Of a stretch of 64,000 bases of DNA, positions 9,478 through 19,069 are shown one piece after another (the stretch's first letter is position 1; each line of letters starts with the position of its first letter). The notes beneath the pieces were generated by a model. That model ran no database searches. It saw nothing but the letters and a program-made list of their open reading frames with translations, and was not told the DNA's origin. Position numbers and translations under genes: made by a program. Source of the DNA: Subtercola sp. Z020 (GTDB taxonomy: Bacteria > Actinomycetota > Actinomycetes > Actinomycetales > Microbacteriaceae); the NCBI RefSeq assembly GCF_002931235.1, contig NZ_PSTT01000042.1:1-64000 (forward strand), in the 5' to 3' direction.

Positions 9478-11295
9478 GTGACTATTTCGCCTGCCTCCGG
9501 ACGACCTGTCGGAACCTCTGCGGCCGAACACCTCTCCCCGAGCTTTCCCGAACGGGCCGCCTGGGGAACCGTCGGCAAACTGCGCGCCTGGCAGTCAGAG
9601 GCCCTCACCGCCTACTTCGAGCACGAGCCCCGCGACTTTCTCGCAGCCGCCACACCGGGCGCCGGCAAGACCACGTTCGCACTCCGGCTCGCCGCCGAAC
9701 TGCTGGCACGCAAGACCGTCGACCGCATCACCGTCGTCGCCCCCACAGAGCACCTGAAGAAGCAGTGGGCCGACGCGGCGCACCGGGCGGGCATCCGGCT
9801 CGACCCCACCTTCAAGAACGCGCACGGCCGTCACGCCGCCCACTACCACGGCGTGGTCGTGACCTACGCTCAGGTCGCGACCCGGGCCGAGCTGCACCGC
9901 GATCTCACCCTGAGCGGTCGCACCCTCGTCATCCTCGACGAGGTGCACCACGGCGGTGACGCCCTCAGCTGGGGCGACGCGATCCGTGAGGCGTTCGAGC
10001 CCGCGACCCGGCGGCTCAGCCTCACCGGTACGCCGTTCCGCTCCGACACCGCCCCCATTCCGTTCGTGTCGTACCTGCCCGACGAGCACGGCATCCGCAC
10101 CTCCCTCACCGACTACAACTACGGTTACGGCCGTGCCCTGAGAGACGGCGTCGTTCGGCCCGTGCTGTTCATGGTCTACGCCGGCCACATGCGCTGGCGC
10201 GACGGCGTGGGGGAGGAGATGGAGGCCCGGCTCGGCGAGGGCAACACGAAAGACATCACCTCGCAGGCCTGGCGTACCGCGCTCGACCCGAAGGGCGACT
10301 GGATACCGCAGGTACTGAAGGCCGCGGACCGTCGGCTGAGCGAGGTGCGCCAGTCGGTTCCGGATGCCGGTGGCCTCGTCATCGCGACCGACCACTATGC
10401 CGCCCGCGCCTACGCCGACGTTCTGGCAGAGATCACCGGCCAGCCGATCACGATCGTGCTGAGCGACGAGAAGGAGGCCAGCGACCGCATCGAGGAGTTC
10501 TCGAACTCGTCGAGACGCTGGATGGTCGCTGTTCGCATGGTGTCGGAGGGCGTCGACATCCCGCGCCTCTCCGTCGGCGTCTACGCGACCAGCGCGTCGA
10601 CCCCGCTGTTCTTCGCCCAGGCGATCGGCCGCTTCGTGCGGGCCAGGCGCCGCGGGGAGACCGCATCCATCTTCCTGCCGAACGTGCCGAGCCTGATGGC
10701 CCTCGCCAACACGATGGAGATGGAACGCGACCACGCGCTCGACCGTCGCGAGACGGGTGACCCGGCCGTCGACATGTTCGCTCCCGAAGAGGACATGATG
10801 GATGCCGCGAACCGGCAGGAGAAGGCCTCAGACGCCCTGCAGCAGGAGTTCACGTTCGAGCCGATCTCCTCGCACGCGACCTTCGACATGGTCGTCTACG
10901 AGGGCGACGAATTCGGTGCAGAAGCGCTCGGCGGCAGCGACGAGGAGCTCGACTTCATCGGCATCCCGGGCCTGCTCGAACCCGACCAGGTGCGCGAGCT
11001 GCTGCAGCACCGGCAGGCCCGCCAGGCCAAGCGCAAGCACGAGCCCGGCTACACGGCACCCGAGGTGCAGACTCCGGATGCCGCACCCGCCGCTCCTCTC
11101 TACCGCACGCTGAAGGAGCAGCGGTCGCTGCTGAACAGTGTCGTCGGCATCTGGGCGAAGACGTCGGGGGAGCCGCACGGCCTCATCCACGCGGAACTCC
11201 GCCGGGTCTGCGGCGGGCCGGCGGTCGCCCAGGCGAGCGTCACGCAGCTGCAGGCGCGCATCCAGACCGTTCGCAAGTGGATCGGCACGCACTAG
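9478..11295 (+). CDS. SF2 DEAD/DEAH-type helicase
   Basis: A 605-residue superfamily-2 helicase/ATPase. The Q-like region LRAWQSEALTAYF is followed by motif I ATPGAGKTT, motif II LDEVHH, motif III SLTGTPFRSD, and in the second RecA lobe VSEGVDIPRLSVGVYAT and AIGRFVRARRRGE (motif VI). The C-terminal 200 residues carry no recognised domain and are acidic, then Pro/Ala-rich, then helical. It resembles XPB/SSL2-like DNA repair helicases, but exact function is unknown. The start at GTG 9478 is chosen over an upstream in-frame codon at 9439 because a TAGTGT box precedes it. Confidence 0.87.
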   Translation: MTISPASGRPVGTSAAEHLSPSFPERAAWGTVGKLRAWQSEALTAYFEHEPRDFLAAATPGAGKTTFALRLAAELLARKTVDRITVVAPTEHLKKQWADAAHRAGIRLDPTFKNAHGRHAAHYHGVVVTYAQVATRAELHRDLTLSGRTLVILDEVHHGGDALSWGDAIREAFEPATRRLSLTGTPFRSDTAPIPFVSYLPDEHGIRTSLTDYNYGYGRALRDGVVRPVLFMVYAGHMRWRDGVGEEMEARLGEGNTKDITSQAWRTALDPKGDWIPQVLKAADRRLSEVRQSVPDAGGLVIATDHYAARAYADVLAEITGQPITIVLSDEKEASDRIEEFSNSSRRWMVAVRMVSEGVDIPRLSVGVYATSASTPLFFAQAIGRFVRARRRGETASIFLPNVPSLMALANTMEMERDHALDRRETGDPAVDMFAPEEDMMDAANRQEKASDALQQEFTFEPISSHATFDMVVYEGDEFGAEALGGSDEELDFIGIPGLLEPDQVRELLQHRQARQAKRKHEPGYTAPEVQTPDAAPAAPLYRTLKEQRSLLNSVVGIWAKTSGEPHGLIHAELRRVCGGPAVAQASVTQLQARIQTVRKWIGTH

Positions 11296-11326
11296 ACATG
11301 CCCGCACCAGCTATGAAGGAGTCACG

Positions 11327-12304
11327 ATGAAATACCTGAAACTCGGCGCGAGCGGCCTCGAGGTGTCGGCGATCACGCTCGGCTGCATGAGCTACGGCAC
11401 CGCCAGCCGCGGCAACCACGACTGGACTCTCGACGAGGAGACCAGCAGGCCGTTCATCCGCCAGGCCCTCGACGCCGGAATCACCACGTTCGACACCGCG
11501 AACATCTACTCCGACGGCACGAGCGAGGAGTTCGTCGGTCGCGCCCTGAACGATTTCGCCTCGCGTGAAGACATCGTGATCGCCACCAAGGTGCACGGTG
11601 CGATGCGCCAGACCCCGAACGGCGGCGGCCTCAGCCGGGTGCACATCATGAACCAGATCGACGCGTCGCTCCGCCGGCTGGGCACCGACTACGTCGACCT
11701 GTACCAGATCCACCGGTGGGACGACAGCGTTCCGATCGAGGAGACGATGGAGGCACTGCACGACGTCGTGAAGGCGGGCAAGGCGCGCTACATCGGTGCG
11801 TCGTCCATGTTCGCGTGGCAGTTCGCGAAGGCCCAGTACACGGCCGACCTCGGCGGCTGGACCCGGTTCGTCTCGATGCAGGACCACTACAACCTGATCC
11901 AGCGCGAAGAAGAGCGCGAGATGCACCCGTTCTGCCTCGACCAGGGCGTCGGCGTGCTTCCATGGAGCCCGCTCGCCCGAGGGCGCCTCACCCGCCCCTG
12001 GGGCGAGCAGACCGCCCGCGACAGCTCCGACAATGTCAGCGCGAAGGTCTACGCCGGCACCGAGAGCGGTGATGAGCAGGTGTCGGATGCCGTGGCCTCC
12101 GTAGCCGCGAACCGCGGCGTCTCGCGGGCGCAGGTCGCCCTCGCCTGGGTGCGCCAGCAGCCGGCCGTCACCTCGCCGATCGTCGGCGCCACCAAGCCGC
12201 ACCACCTCGAAGACGCGGTCGCATCCGTCGACCTCACCCTCACACCCGAAGAGCTCGAGACCCTCGAAGCTCCGTACCAGCCCCACGTACCGACAGGATT
12301 CTGA
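11327..12304 (+). CDS. Aldo/keto reductase
   Basis: A 325-residue NADPH-dependent aldo/keto reductase with a TIM-barrel fold. The catalytic tetrad is visible: Asp and Tyr in [10 protein letters not shown], Lys in VIATKVHG and His in YQIHRWD. The C-terminal cofactor region includes [16 protein letters not shown]. It resembles the YajO/Tas-like subgroup acting on small aldehydes; the substrate is not predictable. The ATG is supported by GAAGGAG six bases upstream. It ends 4 bp before the alcohol dehydrogenase gene, so the two form an operon that may detoxify aldehydes or ketones. Confidence 0.9.
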   Translation: MKYLKLGASGLEVSAITLGCMSYGTASRGNHDWTLDEETSRPFIRQALDAGITTFDTANIYSDGTSEEFVGRALNDFASREDIVIATKVHGAMRQTPNGGGLSRVHIMNQIDASLRRLGTDYVDLYQIHRWDDSVPIEETMEALHDVVKAGKARYIGASSMFAWQFAKAQYTADLGGWTRFVSMQDHYNLIQREEEREMHPFCLDQGVGVLPWSPLARGRLTRPWGEQTARDSSDNVSAKVYAGTESGDEQVSDAVASVAANRGVSRAQVALAWVRQQPAVTSPIVGATKPHHLEDAVASVDLTLTPEELETLEAPYQPHVPTGF

Positions 12305-12308
12305 ACAC

Positions 12309-13367
12309 ATGACAACCACCGTCAACGCCATCGCCGCGCCCTCCGCCACCGAGCCGCTTGTCAGAACGACCATCGAGCGCCGCGACGTCGGCGCGAAGGA
12401 TGTGCTGATCGAGATCGCCTATTCGGGCATCTGCCACTCCGACATCCACACCGTGCGCGGCGAGTGGGGCCAGATCCAGTACCCGCAGGTCGTCGGGCAT
12501 GAGATCGTCGGCGTCGTGACCGAGGTCGGCCCCGAGGTCACCCTGCACAAGGTCGGCGACCGCGTCGGCGTCGGCTGCATGGTCAACTCGTGCCGCGAGT
12601 GCGAGAACTGCCTGGCCGGTGCCGAGAACTACTGCCTGAAGGGCAACACCGGCACGTACACCGCGGTCGATCGCGACGGAACGATCACGCAGGGCGGCTA
12701 CTCGACCCACATCGTGGTCGTCGAGGACTTCGTGCTGCGCGTTCCCGAGGCGATCCCCTACGAGAAGGCGGCGCCGCTGCTCTGCGCCGGCATCACCACC
12801 TACTCACCCCTCGCACACTGGAACGCCGGCCCCGGCAAGAAGGTCGCGGTCGTCGGTCTCGGCGGCCTCGGCCACATGGCGGTCAAGATCGCCCACGCCA
12901 TGGGCGCCGAGGTCACGGTGCTCTCGCAGACGCTGTCGAAGAAGGAGGACGGGCTGCGCCTCGGCGCCGACCACTACTACGCGACCGGCGACCCCCAGAC
13001 GTTCAAAGACCTGCGGAACAGCTTCGACCTGGTGATCAACACGGTCAGCGCGAAGATCGACCTGAACGCCTACCTGCGCCTTCTCTCGCTCGACGGCACG
13101 TTCGTGAGCGTGGGCGCGCCGCCCGAGCCGCTCGACGTGCAGGTGTTCACGCTGTTCAACAACCGTCGCTCGTTCGCGGGGTCGAGCATCGGCAGCATCG
13201 CAGAGACGCAGGAGATGCTCGACTTCTGCGCCGAGCACGGCATCGCGCCCGAGACCGAGCTGATTGAGGCGAGCGCAGACGCGGTCAACGAAGCCTACGA
13301 GCGGGTGCTGGCCTCCGACGTTCGCTACCGCTTCGTCATGGACATCACGACGCTCGCCGCCGCCTAG
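12309..13367 (+). CDS. Zinc-dependent NAD(P) alcohol dehydrogenase (YahK/CAD-like)
   Basis: A 352-residue medium-chain dehydrogenase/reductase. Catalytic zinc ligands are in GICHSDIH (Cys) and GHE (His, Glu). The structural zinc site is the four-cysteine block [15 protein letters not shown]. The Rossmann motif is [12 protein letters not shown]. The pattern matches the cinnamyl-alcohol/YahK-type aldehyde reductases that prefer NADPH. Probably cotranscribed with the aldo/keto reductase, 4 bp upstream. Converges with the Ddn-type gene 22 bp away, without a visible terminator between. Confidence 0.9.
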   Translation: MTTTVNAIAAPSATEPLVRTTIERRDVGAKDVLIEIAYSGICHSDIHTVRGEWGQIQYPQVVGHEIVGVVTEVGPEVTLHKVGDRVGVGCMVNSCRECENCLAGAENYCLKGNTGTYTAVDRDGTITQGGYSTHIVVVEDFVLRVPEAIPYEKAAPLLCAGITTYSPLAHWNAGPGKKVAVVGLGGLGHMAVKIAHAMGAEVTVLSQTLSKKEDGLRLGADHYYATGDPQTFKDLRNSFDLVINTVSAKIDLNAYLRLLSLDGTFVSVGAPPEPLDVQVFTLFNNRRSFAGSSIGSIAETQEMLDFCAEHGIAPETELIEASADAVNEAYERVLASDVRYRFVMDITTLAAA

Positions 13368-13389
13368 CGGCCGCGCTCCCGTTCTGCTC

Positions 13390-13848
13390 TCAGGCCGCGG
13401 GATCCACGATCACGATCGGGATCTCGCGGTCTGTCTTCGTCTGGTAGTCCGCGTAGTCGGGGTAGAGGCCGACCATCTTCTCCCAGAGCGCCGGCTTCTC
13501 CTCCGGCGTGGCCGTGCGGGCGGTGCCGCGGATGATGCGGCCCTTGTTCTGCACGACGACCTCGGGGTTCGCTTCGAGGTTCAGGTACCAGACCGGATGC
13601 TGCGGGGCACCGCCCATCGACGCCACCATGATCTGGCGGCCCTCGTCTTCGGCCCCGATCAGGCAGGTGCGTCGCCAGTCGCCGCTCTTTCGCCCCTGGG
13701 TGGTCAGCAGCACGAGGGGCGCACCGCCCGGGAACACGGGCTTCTCGCCGTCGGTGGCGAGGTATTCGGCGATCTGCTTCGCCACCCACTCCTGCTCGTT
13801 GTCGATCGGGTTCTCGGGGGAGGCCCCCGCCACGCTCTCAGTAGTCAT
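13390..13848 (-). CDS. Deazaflavin-dependent (F420) nitroreductase-family protein
   Basis: A 152-residue split-barrel flavin/deazaflavin-binding protein of the Ddn family, widespread in actinobacteria. The diagnostic stretch is APLVLLTTQGRKSG followed by RRTCLI, then HPVWYLNLEANPEV and the C-terminal IPIVIVDP. Members reduce quinones or nitro compounds with F420H2, and some bind heme or flavin instead, so the substrate is not certain. The start at 13848 has a TAAGCT box five bases upstream, suggesting a leaderless transcript. It lies downstream of the cold-shock gene but is separated from it by two hairpins. Confidence 0.85.
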   Translation of the reverse strand: MTTESVAGASPENPIDNEQEWVAKQIAEYLATDGEKPVFPGGAPLVLLTTQGRKSGDWRRTCLIGAEDEGRQIMVASMGGAPQHPVWYLNLEANPEVVVQNKGRIIRGTARTATPEEKPALWEKMVGLYPDYADYQTKTDREIPIVIVDPAA

Positions 13849-13853
13849 ACCTC

Positions 13854-13859
13854 AGCTTA
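13854..13859 (-). promoter_or_regulatory. Leaderless -10 box of the Ddn-type gene
   Basis: TAAGCT on the minus strand ends five bases before the ATG at 13848. It sits just after the cold-shock terminator hairpin. Confidence 0.4.
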
Positions 13860-13867
13860 AACACAAG

Positions 13868-13895
13868 AATGCCCCCAGCCGGAGCCGGGGGCATT
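13868..13895 (-). terminator. Intrinsic terminator of the cold-shock gene
   Basis: Nine-base-pair stem (AATGCCCCC paired with GGGGGCATT) around a ten-base loop. Read on the minus strand it is followed by the T-rich run TCTTGTGTTT. It lies about 50 bp downstream of the cold-shock stop codon and just before the Ddn-type promoter. Confidence 0.65.
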
Positions 13896-13910
13896 CTCAA
13901 GAACCTGCCG

Positions 13911-13937
13911 TTTTAGAAGCGCGTGTCGCTTCTAAAA
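13911..13937 (-). other. Perfect 11-bp inverted repeat downstream of the cold-shock gene
   Basis: TTTTAGAAGCG and its exact complement are separated by five bases, starting 8 bp after the cold-shock stop. The flanking T run is on the 5' side and A on the 3' side for either strand, so it lacks the U-tract of an intrinsic terminator. It may stabilise the mRNA 3' end or act with the second hairpin. Confidence 0.6.
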
Positions 13938-13944
13938 CAATTTG

Positions 13945-14148
13945 CTACAGGCTGCGGATGTTCTCCGCCTGCGGGCCCTTCGGGCCCTGCGTCACGTCGA
14001 ACTCGACGCGCTGGTTCTCGTCGAGCGACTTGTAGCCGTTCGACGCGATGGCCGAGTAGTGGGCGAAGACGTCGGGGCTGCCATCTTCGGGAGCGATGAA
14101 GCCGAAGCCTTTTTCAGCGTTAAACCATTTGACGGTACCAATTGCCAT
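13945..14148 (-). CDS. Cold-shock protein (CspA family)
   Basis: A 67-residue single-domain OB-fold nucleic-acid-binding protein that melts RNA structure at low temperature. RNP1 is KGFGFI (residues 14-19) and RNP2 is VFAHY (27-31); the start [10 protein letters not shown] and the C-terminal [12 protein letters not shown] are family signatures. A strong GGAGGAG lies eight bases before the ATG. About 175 bases of gene-free DNA upstream could hold a long structured leader as in other csp genes, but I see no promoter I would defend there. Confidence 0.96.
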   Translation of the reverse strand: MAIGTVKWFNAEKGFGFIAPEDGSPDVFAHYSAIASNGYKSLDENQRVEFDVTQGPKGPQAENIRSL

Positions 14149-14324
14149 GTTAAAACTCCTCCAGGAGCGTTCTATACGGACCCGACTGCCGGATCCTTGA
14201 GAGCGCGGTGCCTGTCATCCATCTTTCAAGCGCAATGGGCAACGGGGCTTGGCCGCGAGCATTCAGAACTGCGAGGCACAGCAACTTCGTGTTAAACACT
14301 ACCCCAGTCGTGGGGAAAAGAAGA

Positions 14325-14354
14325 ACGGGATTGCGACGTGTGTCGCAATCCCGT
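14325..14354 (-). terminator. Intrinsic terminator of tRNA-Leu
   Basis: Thirteen-base-pair perfect stem (ACGGGATTGCGAC and its complement) with a four-base loop, followed on the minus strand by TTCTTCTTTTCC. It begins 22 bases after the 3' end of the tRNA gene and separates it from the cold-shock gene. Confidence 0.8.
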
Positions 14355-14376
14355 TTCATCTGATAGTGAACTTCTG

Positions 14377-14461
14377 TGTCCGAAAGGGGACTTGAACCCC
14401 TACGCCCATAACAGGCACTAGCACCTCAAGCTAGCGCGTCTACCATTTCCGCCACCCGGAC
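14377..14461 (-). tRNA. tRNA-Leu (anticodon GAG)
   Basis: The minus strand folds as a class II tRNA: acceptor GTCCGGG pairs with TTCGGAC (two G-U pairs), anticodon stem CTAGC/GCTAG encloses the loop TTGAGGT with anticodon GAG, and a long variable arm (GCCTGTTATGGGC) follows, as expected for leucine. The T arm is GGGGTTCAAGTCCCC. CCA is not encoded. About 85 nt. Confidence 0.95.
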
Positions 14462-14503
14462 AGGTGATGCCGAACCCCTCCAGGAGGAGAACAACAAGGT
14501 AAG

Positions 14504-14532
14504 ACATTAGCACGTCTCGAAGCACCCGAAAA
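14504..14532 (-). promoter_or_regulatory. Candidate promoter of tRNA-Leu
   Basis: On the minus strand TTTTCG (-35-like, 14527-14532) and TAATGT (-10, 14504-14509) are 17 bases apart, and the -10 lies 42 bases before the mature tRNA 5' end. The -35 match is weak. Confidence 0.35.
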
Positions 14533-14558
14533 CGCACCGCCTCGTCGGTGGCTGCCGG

Positions 14559-14564
14559 TAGCGT
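14559..14564 (+). promoter_or_regulatory. Leaderless -10 box of the M20 peptidase gene
   Basis: TAGCGT ends seven bases before the ATG at 14572, without a Shine-Dalgarno sequence. Confidence 0.45.
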
Positions 14565-14571
14565 GTTCGAC

Positions 14572-15882
14572 ATGACCTCGACGAGCGATCCCGCCCTTGA
14601 CCGCACCGCCCACCTCACCCGCGACCTGATCCGGTTCGATTCCAGCAACTACGGTGACGGTAAGTCCAACGGCGAGACCGAGGCCGCCCAGTATGTCGAG
14701 GCAGAGCTGTCGGCGCTCGGTCTGAAGCCGCAGCTGTTCGACGCCGCCCCGGGGCGCACCTCCGTCGTCGCGCGCGTCGAAGGCGCGAACCCCGACGCTC
14801 CCGCCCTCGTCGTGCACGGTCATCTCGACGTCGTTCCCGCGATCGCCGAGGACTGGTCGGTCGACCCGTTCGGCGGGGAGATCAAAGACGGCATGATCTG
14901 GGGCCGGGGCGCGGTCGACATGAAGAACATGGATGCGATGATCCTCAGCGCCCTGGGCGAGATCCTGGGCTCCGGTCGCCAGCCCGCCCGAGACCTCGTC
15001 GTGGCGTTCTTCGCCGACGAGGAGGCCGGTGGGGTGCTCGGCTCGCACTACATGGTCGACGAGCATCCAGAACTCTTCGACGGCGCAACCGAAGCGATCA
15101 GCGAGGTCGGCGGCTACTCGATCGACCTCGCGGGGCAGCGCGCCTATCTGGTGCAGACGGGGGAGAAGGCCCTCATCTGGATCAAGCTCATCGCGCGGGG
15201 CCGCGCCGGCCACGGTTCGCAGATCAACTCCGAGAACGCGATCACCCGGCTCGCGGGCGCCGTCGCCCGCATCGGCAGCCAGGAGTGGCCCGTGCGGCTC
15301 ACGAAGACCACCCGCCAGCTGCTCGACAGGGTCGCCGGCATCCTGGGGCAGGATCCGCAGCAGGTCAGCGCCGAGGAGCTCGCGGTGGCGACCGGCACGG
15401 CGAGCCGGTTCATCTCGGCGACCCTCCGCGCGACGACCAATCCGACCATGCTCGACGCCGGCTACAAGGTGAACGTCATTCCCGACCGGGCGGAGGCGCG
15501 GATGGATGTCCGCGTGCTGCCGGGCGACGAGGTCGAGGTGATGGCGCGCATCCGCGAGCTGGCCGGGCCCGACGTCGAGGTGGTCGTGATGCACGAAGAC
15601 ATTGGGCTCGAGACGGCGTTCGAAGGCGCGCTCGTCGACCAGATGATCGACAGCCTGAACCGCTTCGACCCGGGCGCAGAGGTGCTGCCCTACCTGCTGT
15701 CTGCGGGCACCGACAACAAGGCGCTGAGCATGCTGGGCATCAGGGGCTACGGGTTCGCGCCTCTTCGACTGCCCGCCGATCTCGACTTCCCCGCCCTGTT
15801 CCACGGCGTTGACGAGAGGGTGCCGCTCGACGCGTTAGTCTTTGGCACAGACGTTCTGACCGACCTGTTGCTGCGCTACTGA
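14572..15882 (+). CDS. M20-family metallopeptidase (dipeptidase/ArgE-like)
   Basis: A 436-residue di-zinc aminoacylase/carboxypeptidase. Metal and catalytic residues are in VVHGHLDVV (His, Asp), [11 protein letters not shown] (bridging Asp), FFADEEAGG (catalytic and metal Glu pair) and FHGVDERV near the C-terminus (His). A dimerisation domain lies between about residues 195 and 320. It probably cleaves dipeptides or N-acyl amino acids. An in-frame GTG at 14548 would add eight residues; the ATG is preferred because of the leaderless -10 box. Divergent from tRNA-Leu and followed by uppP in the same direction. Confidence 0.9.
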   Translation: MTSTSDPALDRTAHLTRDLIRFDSSNYGDGKSNGETEAAQYVEAELSALGLKPQLFDAAPGRTSVVARVEGANPDAPALVVHGHLDVVPAIAEDWSVDPFGGEIKDGMIWGRGAVDMKNMDAMILSALGEILGSGRQPARDLVVAFFADEEAGGVLGSHYMVDEHPELFDGATEAISEVGGYSIDLAGQRAYLVQTGEKALIWIKLIARGRAGHGSQINSENAITRLAGAVARIGSQEWPVRLTKTTRQLLDRVAGILGQDPQQVSAEELAVATGTASRFISATLRATTNPTMLDAGYKVNVIPDRAEARMDVRVLPGDEVEVMARIRELAGPDVEVVVMHEDIGLETAFEGALVDQMIDSLNRFDPGAEVLPYLLSAGTDNKALSMLGIRGYGFAPLRLPADLDFPALFHGVDERVPLDALVFGTDVLTDLLLRY

Positions 15883-15944
15883 CCACTCGTGCGGTGCCCC
15901 TCTGAGGCACCGCGCAGCAGCCGATCACCCTAGAGAGTGTGTGC

Positions 15945-16799
15945 ATGGAATTCCTTCAAGCGATCATCCTCGGCCTCGTGCAGGGCCTCACGGAGTTCCT
16001 TCCGATCTCGTCGAGCGCCCACATCAAGATCGTGGGCGAGCTCATCGGCACCGGTGGCGACCCGGGTGCGGCGTTCACCGCGATCATCCAGCTCGGCACC
16101 GAGGCGGCCGTGCTCGTCTTCTTCTGGCGCGATGTCGTGCGCATCGTGTCGCAGTGGGCCAGATCGCTCGTCGGTCGCGTTCCGCGGAACGATCCCGATG
16201 CCCGGATGGGCTGGCTCATCATCATCGGCAGCATCCCGATCATCGTGCTCGGCCTCTTCTTCCAGGACCAGATCGAGACCACCTTCCGATCGCTCTGGAT
16301 CGTCGCGACCACCCTCATCGTCTTCGGCATCCTGCTCGGCATCGCCGACGCGGTGGGCTCGAAGAAGCGCCGGCTGAAGGAGATCACCTACCCGAGCGGC
16401 ATCGTCTTCGGCCTCGCCCAGGCGCTCGCCCTCATCCCGGGCGTCTCCCGCTCGGGCGGCACGATCACCGCCGGCCTCTTCATGGGCTTCGAACGCAAGG
16501 CCGCCGCTCGGTACTCCTTCCTGCTCGCCATGCCGGCTGTCTTCGGCAGCGGCCTGTTCCAGCTCTACAAGAGCATCAAGGAACCCTGCGACGCCGTCGC
16601 GGCCGGGTGCACCCCCGAGGTGTTCAACGGCCTGGAGACCGGCGTGGCGACCGTGGTCGCCTTCGTCGTCGGCCTGGTCGTCATCGCCTTCTTCATGAAC
16701 TACATCTCGCGCCGCAGTTTTCTCCCGTTCGTGATCTACCGCATCGCGCTCGGCATCGTGCTGATCGTGCTGCTGTCGACGAACACGATCGCGGCCTGA
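15945..16799 (+). CDS. uppP: Undecaprenyl-diphosphatase (BacA/UppP)
   Basis: Integral membrane phosphatase that recycles undecaprenyl pyrophosphate to the monophosphate carrier for peptidoglycan and surface polymers; overexpression in other species gives bacitracin resistance. The motif [10 protein letters not shown] near residue 17 and [14 protein letters not shown] are the two conserved active-site blocks; about eight membrane segments are visible. An in-frame GTG at 15939 would add two residues. Its stop overlaps the ATG of mshC by one base (TGATG), so they are coupled. Polymer assembly by the exopolysaccharide locus further along would depend on this lipid carrier. Confidence 0.96.
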   Translation: MEFLQAIILGLVQGLTEFLPISSSAHIKIVGELIGTGGDPGAAFTAIIQLGTEAAVLVFFWRDVVRIVSQWARSLVGRVPRNDPDARMGWLIIIGSIPIIVLGLFFQDQIETTFRSLWIVATTLIVFGILLGIADAVGSKKRRLKEITYPSGIVFGLAQALALIPGVSRSGGTITAGLFMGFERKAAARYSFLLAMPAVFGSGLFQLYKSIKEPCDAVAAGCTPEVFNGLETGVATVVAFVVGLVVIAFFMNYISRRSFLPFVIYRIALGIVLIVLLSTNTIAA

Positions 16800-18094
16800 T
16801 GCGCTCCTGGCACGAACCGGCCGTTCCCGGCTTGCCCGGCCGGGGTCAGGTTCCCCGCCTCTACAACCAGCAGAGCGACGAGCTCGAAGAGGCGACCGGC
16901 AGAGATGGCACGGCCGGCCTCTACGTCTGCGGTATCACGCCGTACGACGCGACCCACCTCGGCCATGCCTCGACGTACCTCGCTTTCGACACCCTGAACC
17001 GGGTGTGGCGGGATGCCGGCCTCACAGTCTCGTACACCCAGAACGTCACCGACATCGACGACCCGCTGCTCGAGCGCGCGACCGCGACAGGGGTGGACTG
17101 GCGGGAGCTCGCGGCCTCGCAGACCGACCTCTTCCGCAGCGACATGGAGGCGCTCCGCGTCATCCCGCCGGCGAACTACATCGCGGTGACCGAAGTGATC
17201 GACGAGATCGGCCGTGCCGTCGCCGAGCTCGTGGAAGCCGGCTTCGCCTACGGAGTACCGACCCCCGATGCGTCGAACGGCGACGCGCAGGATGTCTACT
17301 TCGACGCTGCCCGCGCCGCAGAGGCGACGAGCTGGTTCCTCGGCCTCGAGAGCCGCTACGACGACGCGACCATGCTCGAACTCTTCGCCCAGCGCGGGGG
17401 AGACCCCGACCGTGCCGGCAAGCGCAACCCACTCGACCCGCTGCTCTGGCGTGTCGCCCGCGACGGCGAACCCCAGTGGCCCTCGGCCGTCGGGGCGGGC
17501 CGCCCGGGCTGGCACATCGAGTGCGCGGTCATCGCCCTGAAGTACATCGGCCGCGACTTCGCCGTTCAGGGCGGCGGCGCCGACCTGATCTTCCCGCACC
17601 ACGAGTTCAGCGCGGCACACGCCACGGCGCTGACCGGCGAACCCTTCGCGTCGATCCACGCGCACGCCGGCATGGTGGCGTACGAGGGCGAGAAGATGTC
17701 GAAGTCCCTCGGCAATCTGGTGCTGGTGTCGAGGCTGCGGGCCGCGGGAGTGGATGCCCGCGCCATCCGTCTCGCCCTGCTGGCGCACCACTACCGGAGT
17801 GACTGGGAGTACACCGACGCCGACCTCGAACGCGCGAACGGCCGCCTGTCTCGCTGGAGCACGGCCGCGCACTCAGCAGCGTCGGTCTCGAACGCGACCC
17901 CGGCCGGCGGCGATTCAGCCGGTGAGCGGGATGCCGCGGAGCTGCTCGAACGCCTCCGCACCGCCCTCGCCGACGACCTCGACACCCCGCGGGCCCTCGC
18001 CGTGCTCGACGGGTGGTTCGACGACGCCGACGCCGTACCCGGCACCGTCGTGGATGCGATCGACGCCCTGCTGGGCATCCGCCTGACCGACTGA
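16799..18094 (+). CDS. mshC: Cysteine:1D-myo-inosityl 2-amino-2-deoxy-glucopyranoside ligase
   Basis: Third dedicated step of mycothiol synthesis: ATP-dependent ligation of cysteine to GlcN-Ins. At 431 residues it is a shortened cysteinyl-tRNA synthetase paralogue. The class I signature appears as [13 protein letters not shown] with the MshC-type TPYD preceding the HIGH motif, and the KMSKS loop is EKMSKSLGN. Zinc ligands are visible at C in LYVCGIT and in WHIECAV and FPHHEFS. The anticodon-binding C-terminus is much reduced compared with CysS. Translationally coupled to uppP; a PAC2 gene follows on the opposite strand. This gene is strong evidence for an actinobacterium. Confidence 0.94.
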   Translation: MRSWHEPAVPGLPGRGQVPRLYNQQSDELEEATGRDGTAGLYVCGITPYDATHLGHASTYLAFDTLNRVWRDAGLTVSYTQNVTDIDDPLLERATATGVDWRELAASQTDLFRSDMEALRVIPPANYIAVTEVIDEIGRAVAELVEAGFAYGVPTPDASNGDAQDVYFDAARAAEATSWFLGLESRYDDATMLELFAQRGGDPDRAGKRNPLDPLLWRVARDGEPQWPSAVGAGRPGWHIECAVIALKYIGRDFAVQGGGADLIFPHHEFSAAHATALTGEPFASIHAHAGMVAYEGEKMSKSLGNLVLVSRLRAAGVDARAIRLALLAHHYRSDWEYTDADLERANGRLSRWSTAAHSAASVSNATPAGGDSAGERDAAELLERLRTALADDLDTPRALAVLDGWFDDADAVPGTVVDAIDALLGIRLTD

Positions 18095-18096
18095 GG

Positions 18097-18954
18097 CTAG
18101 GGCCGCCAGGGCTCGGCGGGCCCGTCGCCGCGCTTGCGGAGGTACCGCTCGAACTCCTGGGCGATGGCCTCGCCGCTCGCCTCGGGCGAGTCGACCGTGT
18201 CGCGCGCCTGTTCGAGCTGCTGGATGTAGGCGGCCATCTCCTCGTCGTCGCCCGCGAGGGTGTTGATGCCCGCCTCCCACGCCGCCGCCTCTTCGTCGAG
18301 CTCCCCGCGCGGGATGACGATGCCGATCAGCTCCTCGAGCCGGTCGATCAGCGCCAGCGTCGCCTTCGGTGACGGCGCGTTGTGCACATAGTGCGGCACG
18401 GAGGCCCAGAGCGACACCGTCGGAATGCCGAGTCGCTCCGCCGAGTCGGCGATCACGCTGAGGATGCCGACGGGGCCCTCGTACGTGCTCTTCTCGAGCT
18501 CGAGTTCGGCGCGAACGGCATCGTTCTCGCTCGACGAGAAGACGCTGATCGGCCGGGTGTGCGGCACGTCGGCGAGCATCGCGCCGAGGAACACGATTCC
18601 CGAGACGCCCGCGTCGACGGCCACGTTCAGCACTTCGCTCGTGAACCGCTTCCAGTTGCGGCTCGGCTCGGTGCCGATCAGCACGTGGATCGTCGACTCC
18701 GACCCCTCGGCCGGCGCGGAGATGGTCGCGTTCGGCCACACCATGGTGCGCTGCCCGTCGTCGTCTGACTCGATGGTCGGCCGGTTGAACTGGTAGTCGA
18801 AGAAGTCTTCGGAGTCGATGTCGACGATCTCGGTGAGATCGAGCTGCTCCTGCAGCAGGCGCACGGCACCCGACGCGGCTTCACCGGCGTCGTTCCACCC
18901 CTCGAAGGCGACGACCATCAGTCTGCCGGTCAGGAATTCTCTGCTGTCTGCCAC
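18097..18954 (-). CDS. PAC2-family protein
   Basis: A 285-residue member of the PAC2 (proteasome assembly chaperone 2-like) family, common next to mshC in actinobacteria. Recognisable blocks are VVAFEGWNDAGEAAS near the N-terminus, FFDYQFNRPTIE, VLIGTEPSRNWKRF and GIPTVSLWASVPHYV. Biochemical function in bacteria is not established. Its 3' end is 2 bp from the mshC stop (convergent). GTG start with only a weak AGG upstream; a TATCCT box about 60 bases away may drive it, and a stable 8-bp hairpin lies in the leader. Confidence 0.85.
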   Translation of the reverse strand: MADSREFLTGRLMVVAFEGWNDAGEAASGAVRLLQEQLDLTEIVDIDSEDFFDYQFNRPTIESDDDGQRTMVWPNATISAPAEGSESTIHVLIGTEPSRNWKRFTSEVLNVAVDAGVSGIVFLGAMLADVPHTRPISVFSSSENDAVRAELELEKSTYEGPVGILSVIADSAERLGIPTVSLWASVPHYVHNAPSPKATLALIDRLEELIGIVIPRGELDEEAAAWEAGINTLAGDDEEMAAYIQQLEQARDTVDSPEASGEAIAQEFERYLRKRGDGPAEPWRP

Positions 18955-18982
18955 CGTGGAAAAGCCTCGTGCCTTCGTTTCG

Positions 18983-19002
18983 CGCGCGGGTGAGCCCGCG
19001 CG
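18983..19002. other. Inverted repeat in the PAC2 leader
   Basis: CGCGCGGG and its complement separated by four bases, between the PAC2 candidate -10 box and its start codon. It would form a stable hairpin in the PAC2 mRNA leader. Function unknown. Confidence 0.5.
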
Positions 19003-19014
19003 AGTCGTTCCTCA

Positions 19015-19020
19015 AGGATA
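19015..19020 (-). promoter_or_regulatory. Candidate -10 box of the PAC2 gene
   Basis: TATCCT on the minus strand in the divergent gap between PAC2 and the HAD hydrolase gene. It would give a leader of about 55 bases. Confidence 0.3.
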
Positions 19021-19055
19021 GGCCGTCGGGCACAGGCCGAGGCGTTCGCCCACGG

Positions 19056-19061
19056 TAGGCT
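19056..19061 (+). promoter_or_regulatory. Leaderless -10 box of the HAD hydrolase gene
   Basis: TAGGCT ends eight bases before the GTG at 19070; no Shine-Dalgarno sequence is present. Confidence 0.4.
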
Positions 19062-19069
19062 TCGATCCC

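Noticed and set aside
14150-14359. 69-codon frame upstream of the cold-shock gene
   Set aside because: It reads through the csp ribosome site and the tRNA-Leu terminator hairpin and has no gene-like codon use.
14440-15804. 454-codon minus-strand frame opposite the M20 peptidase
   Set aside because: Overlaps tRNA-Leu and the antisense of a gene with full catalytic motifs.
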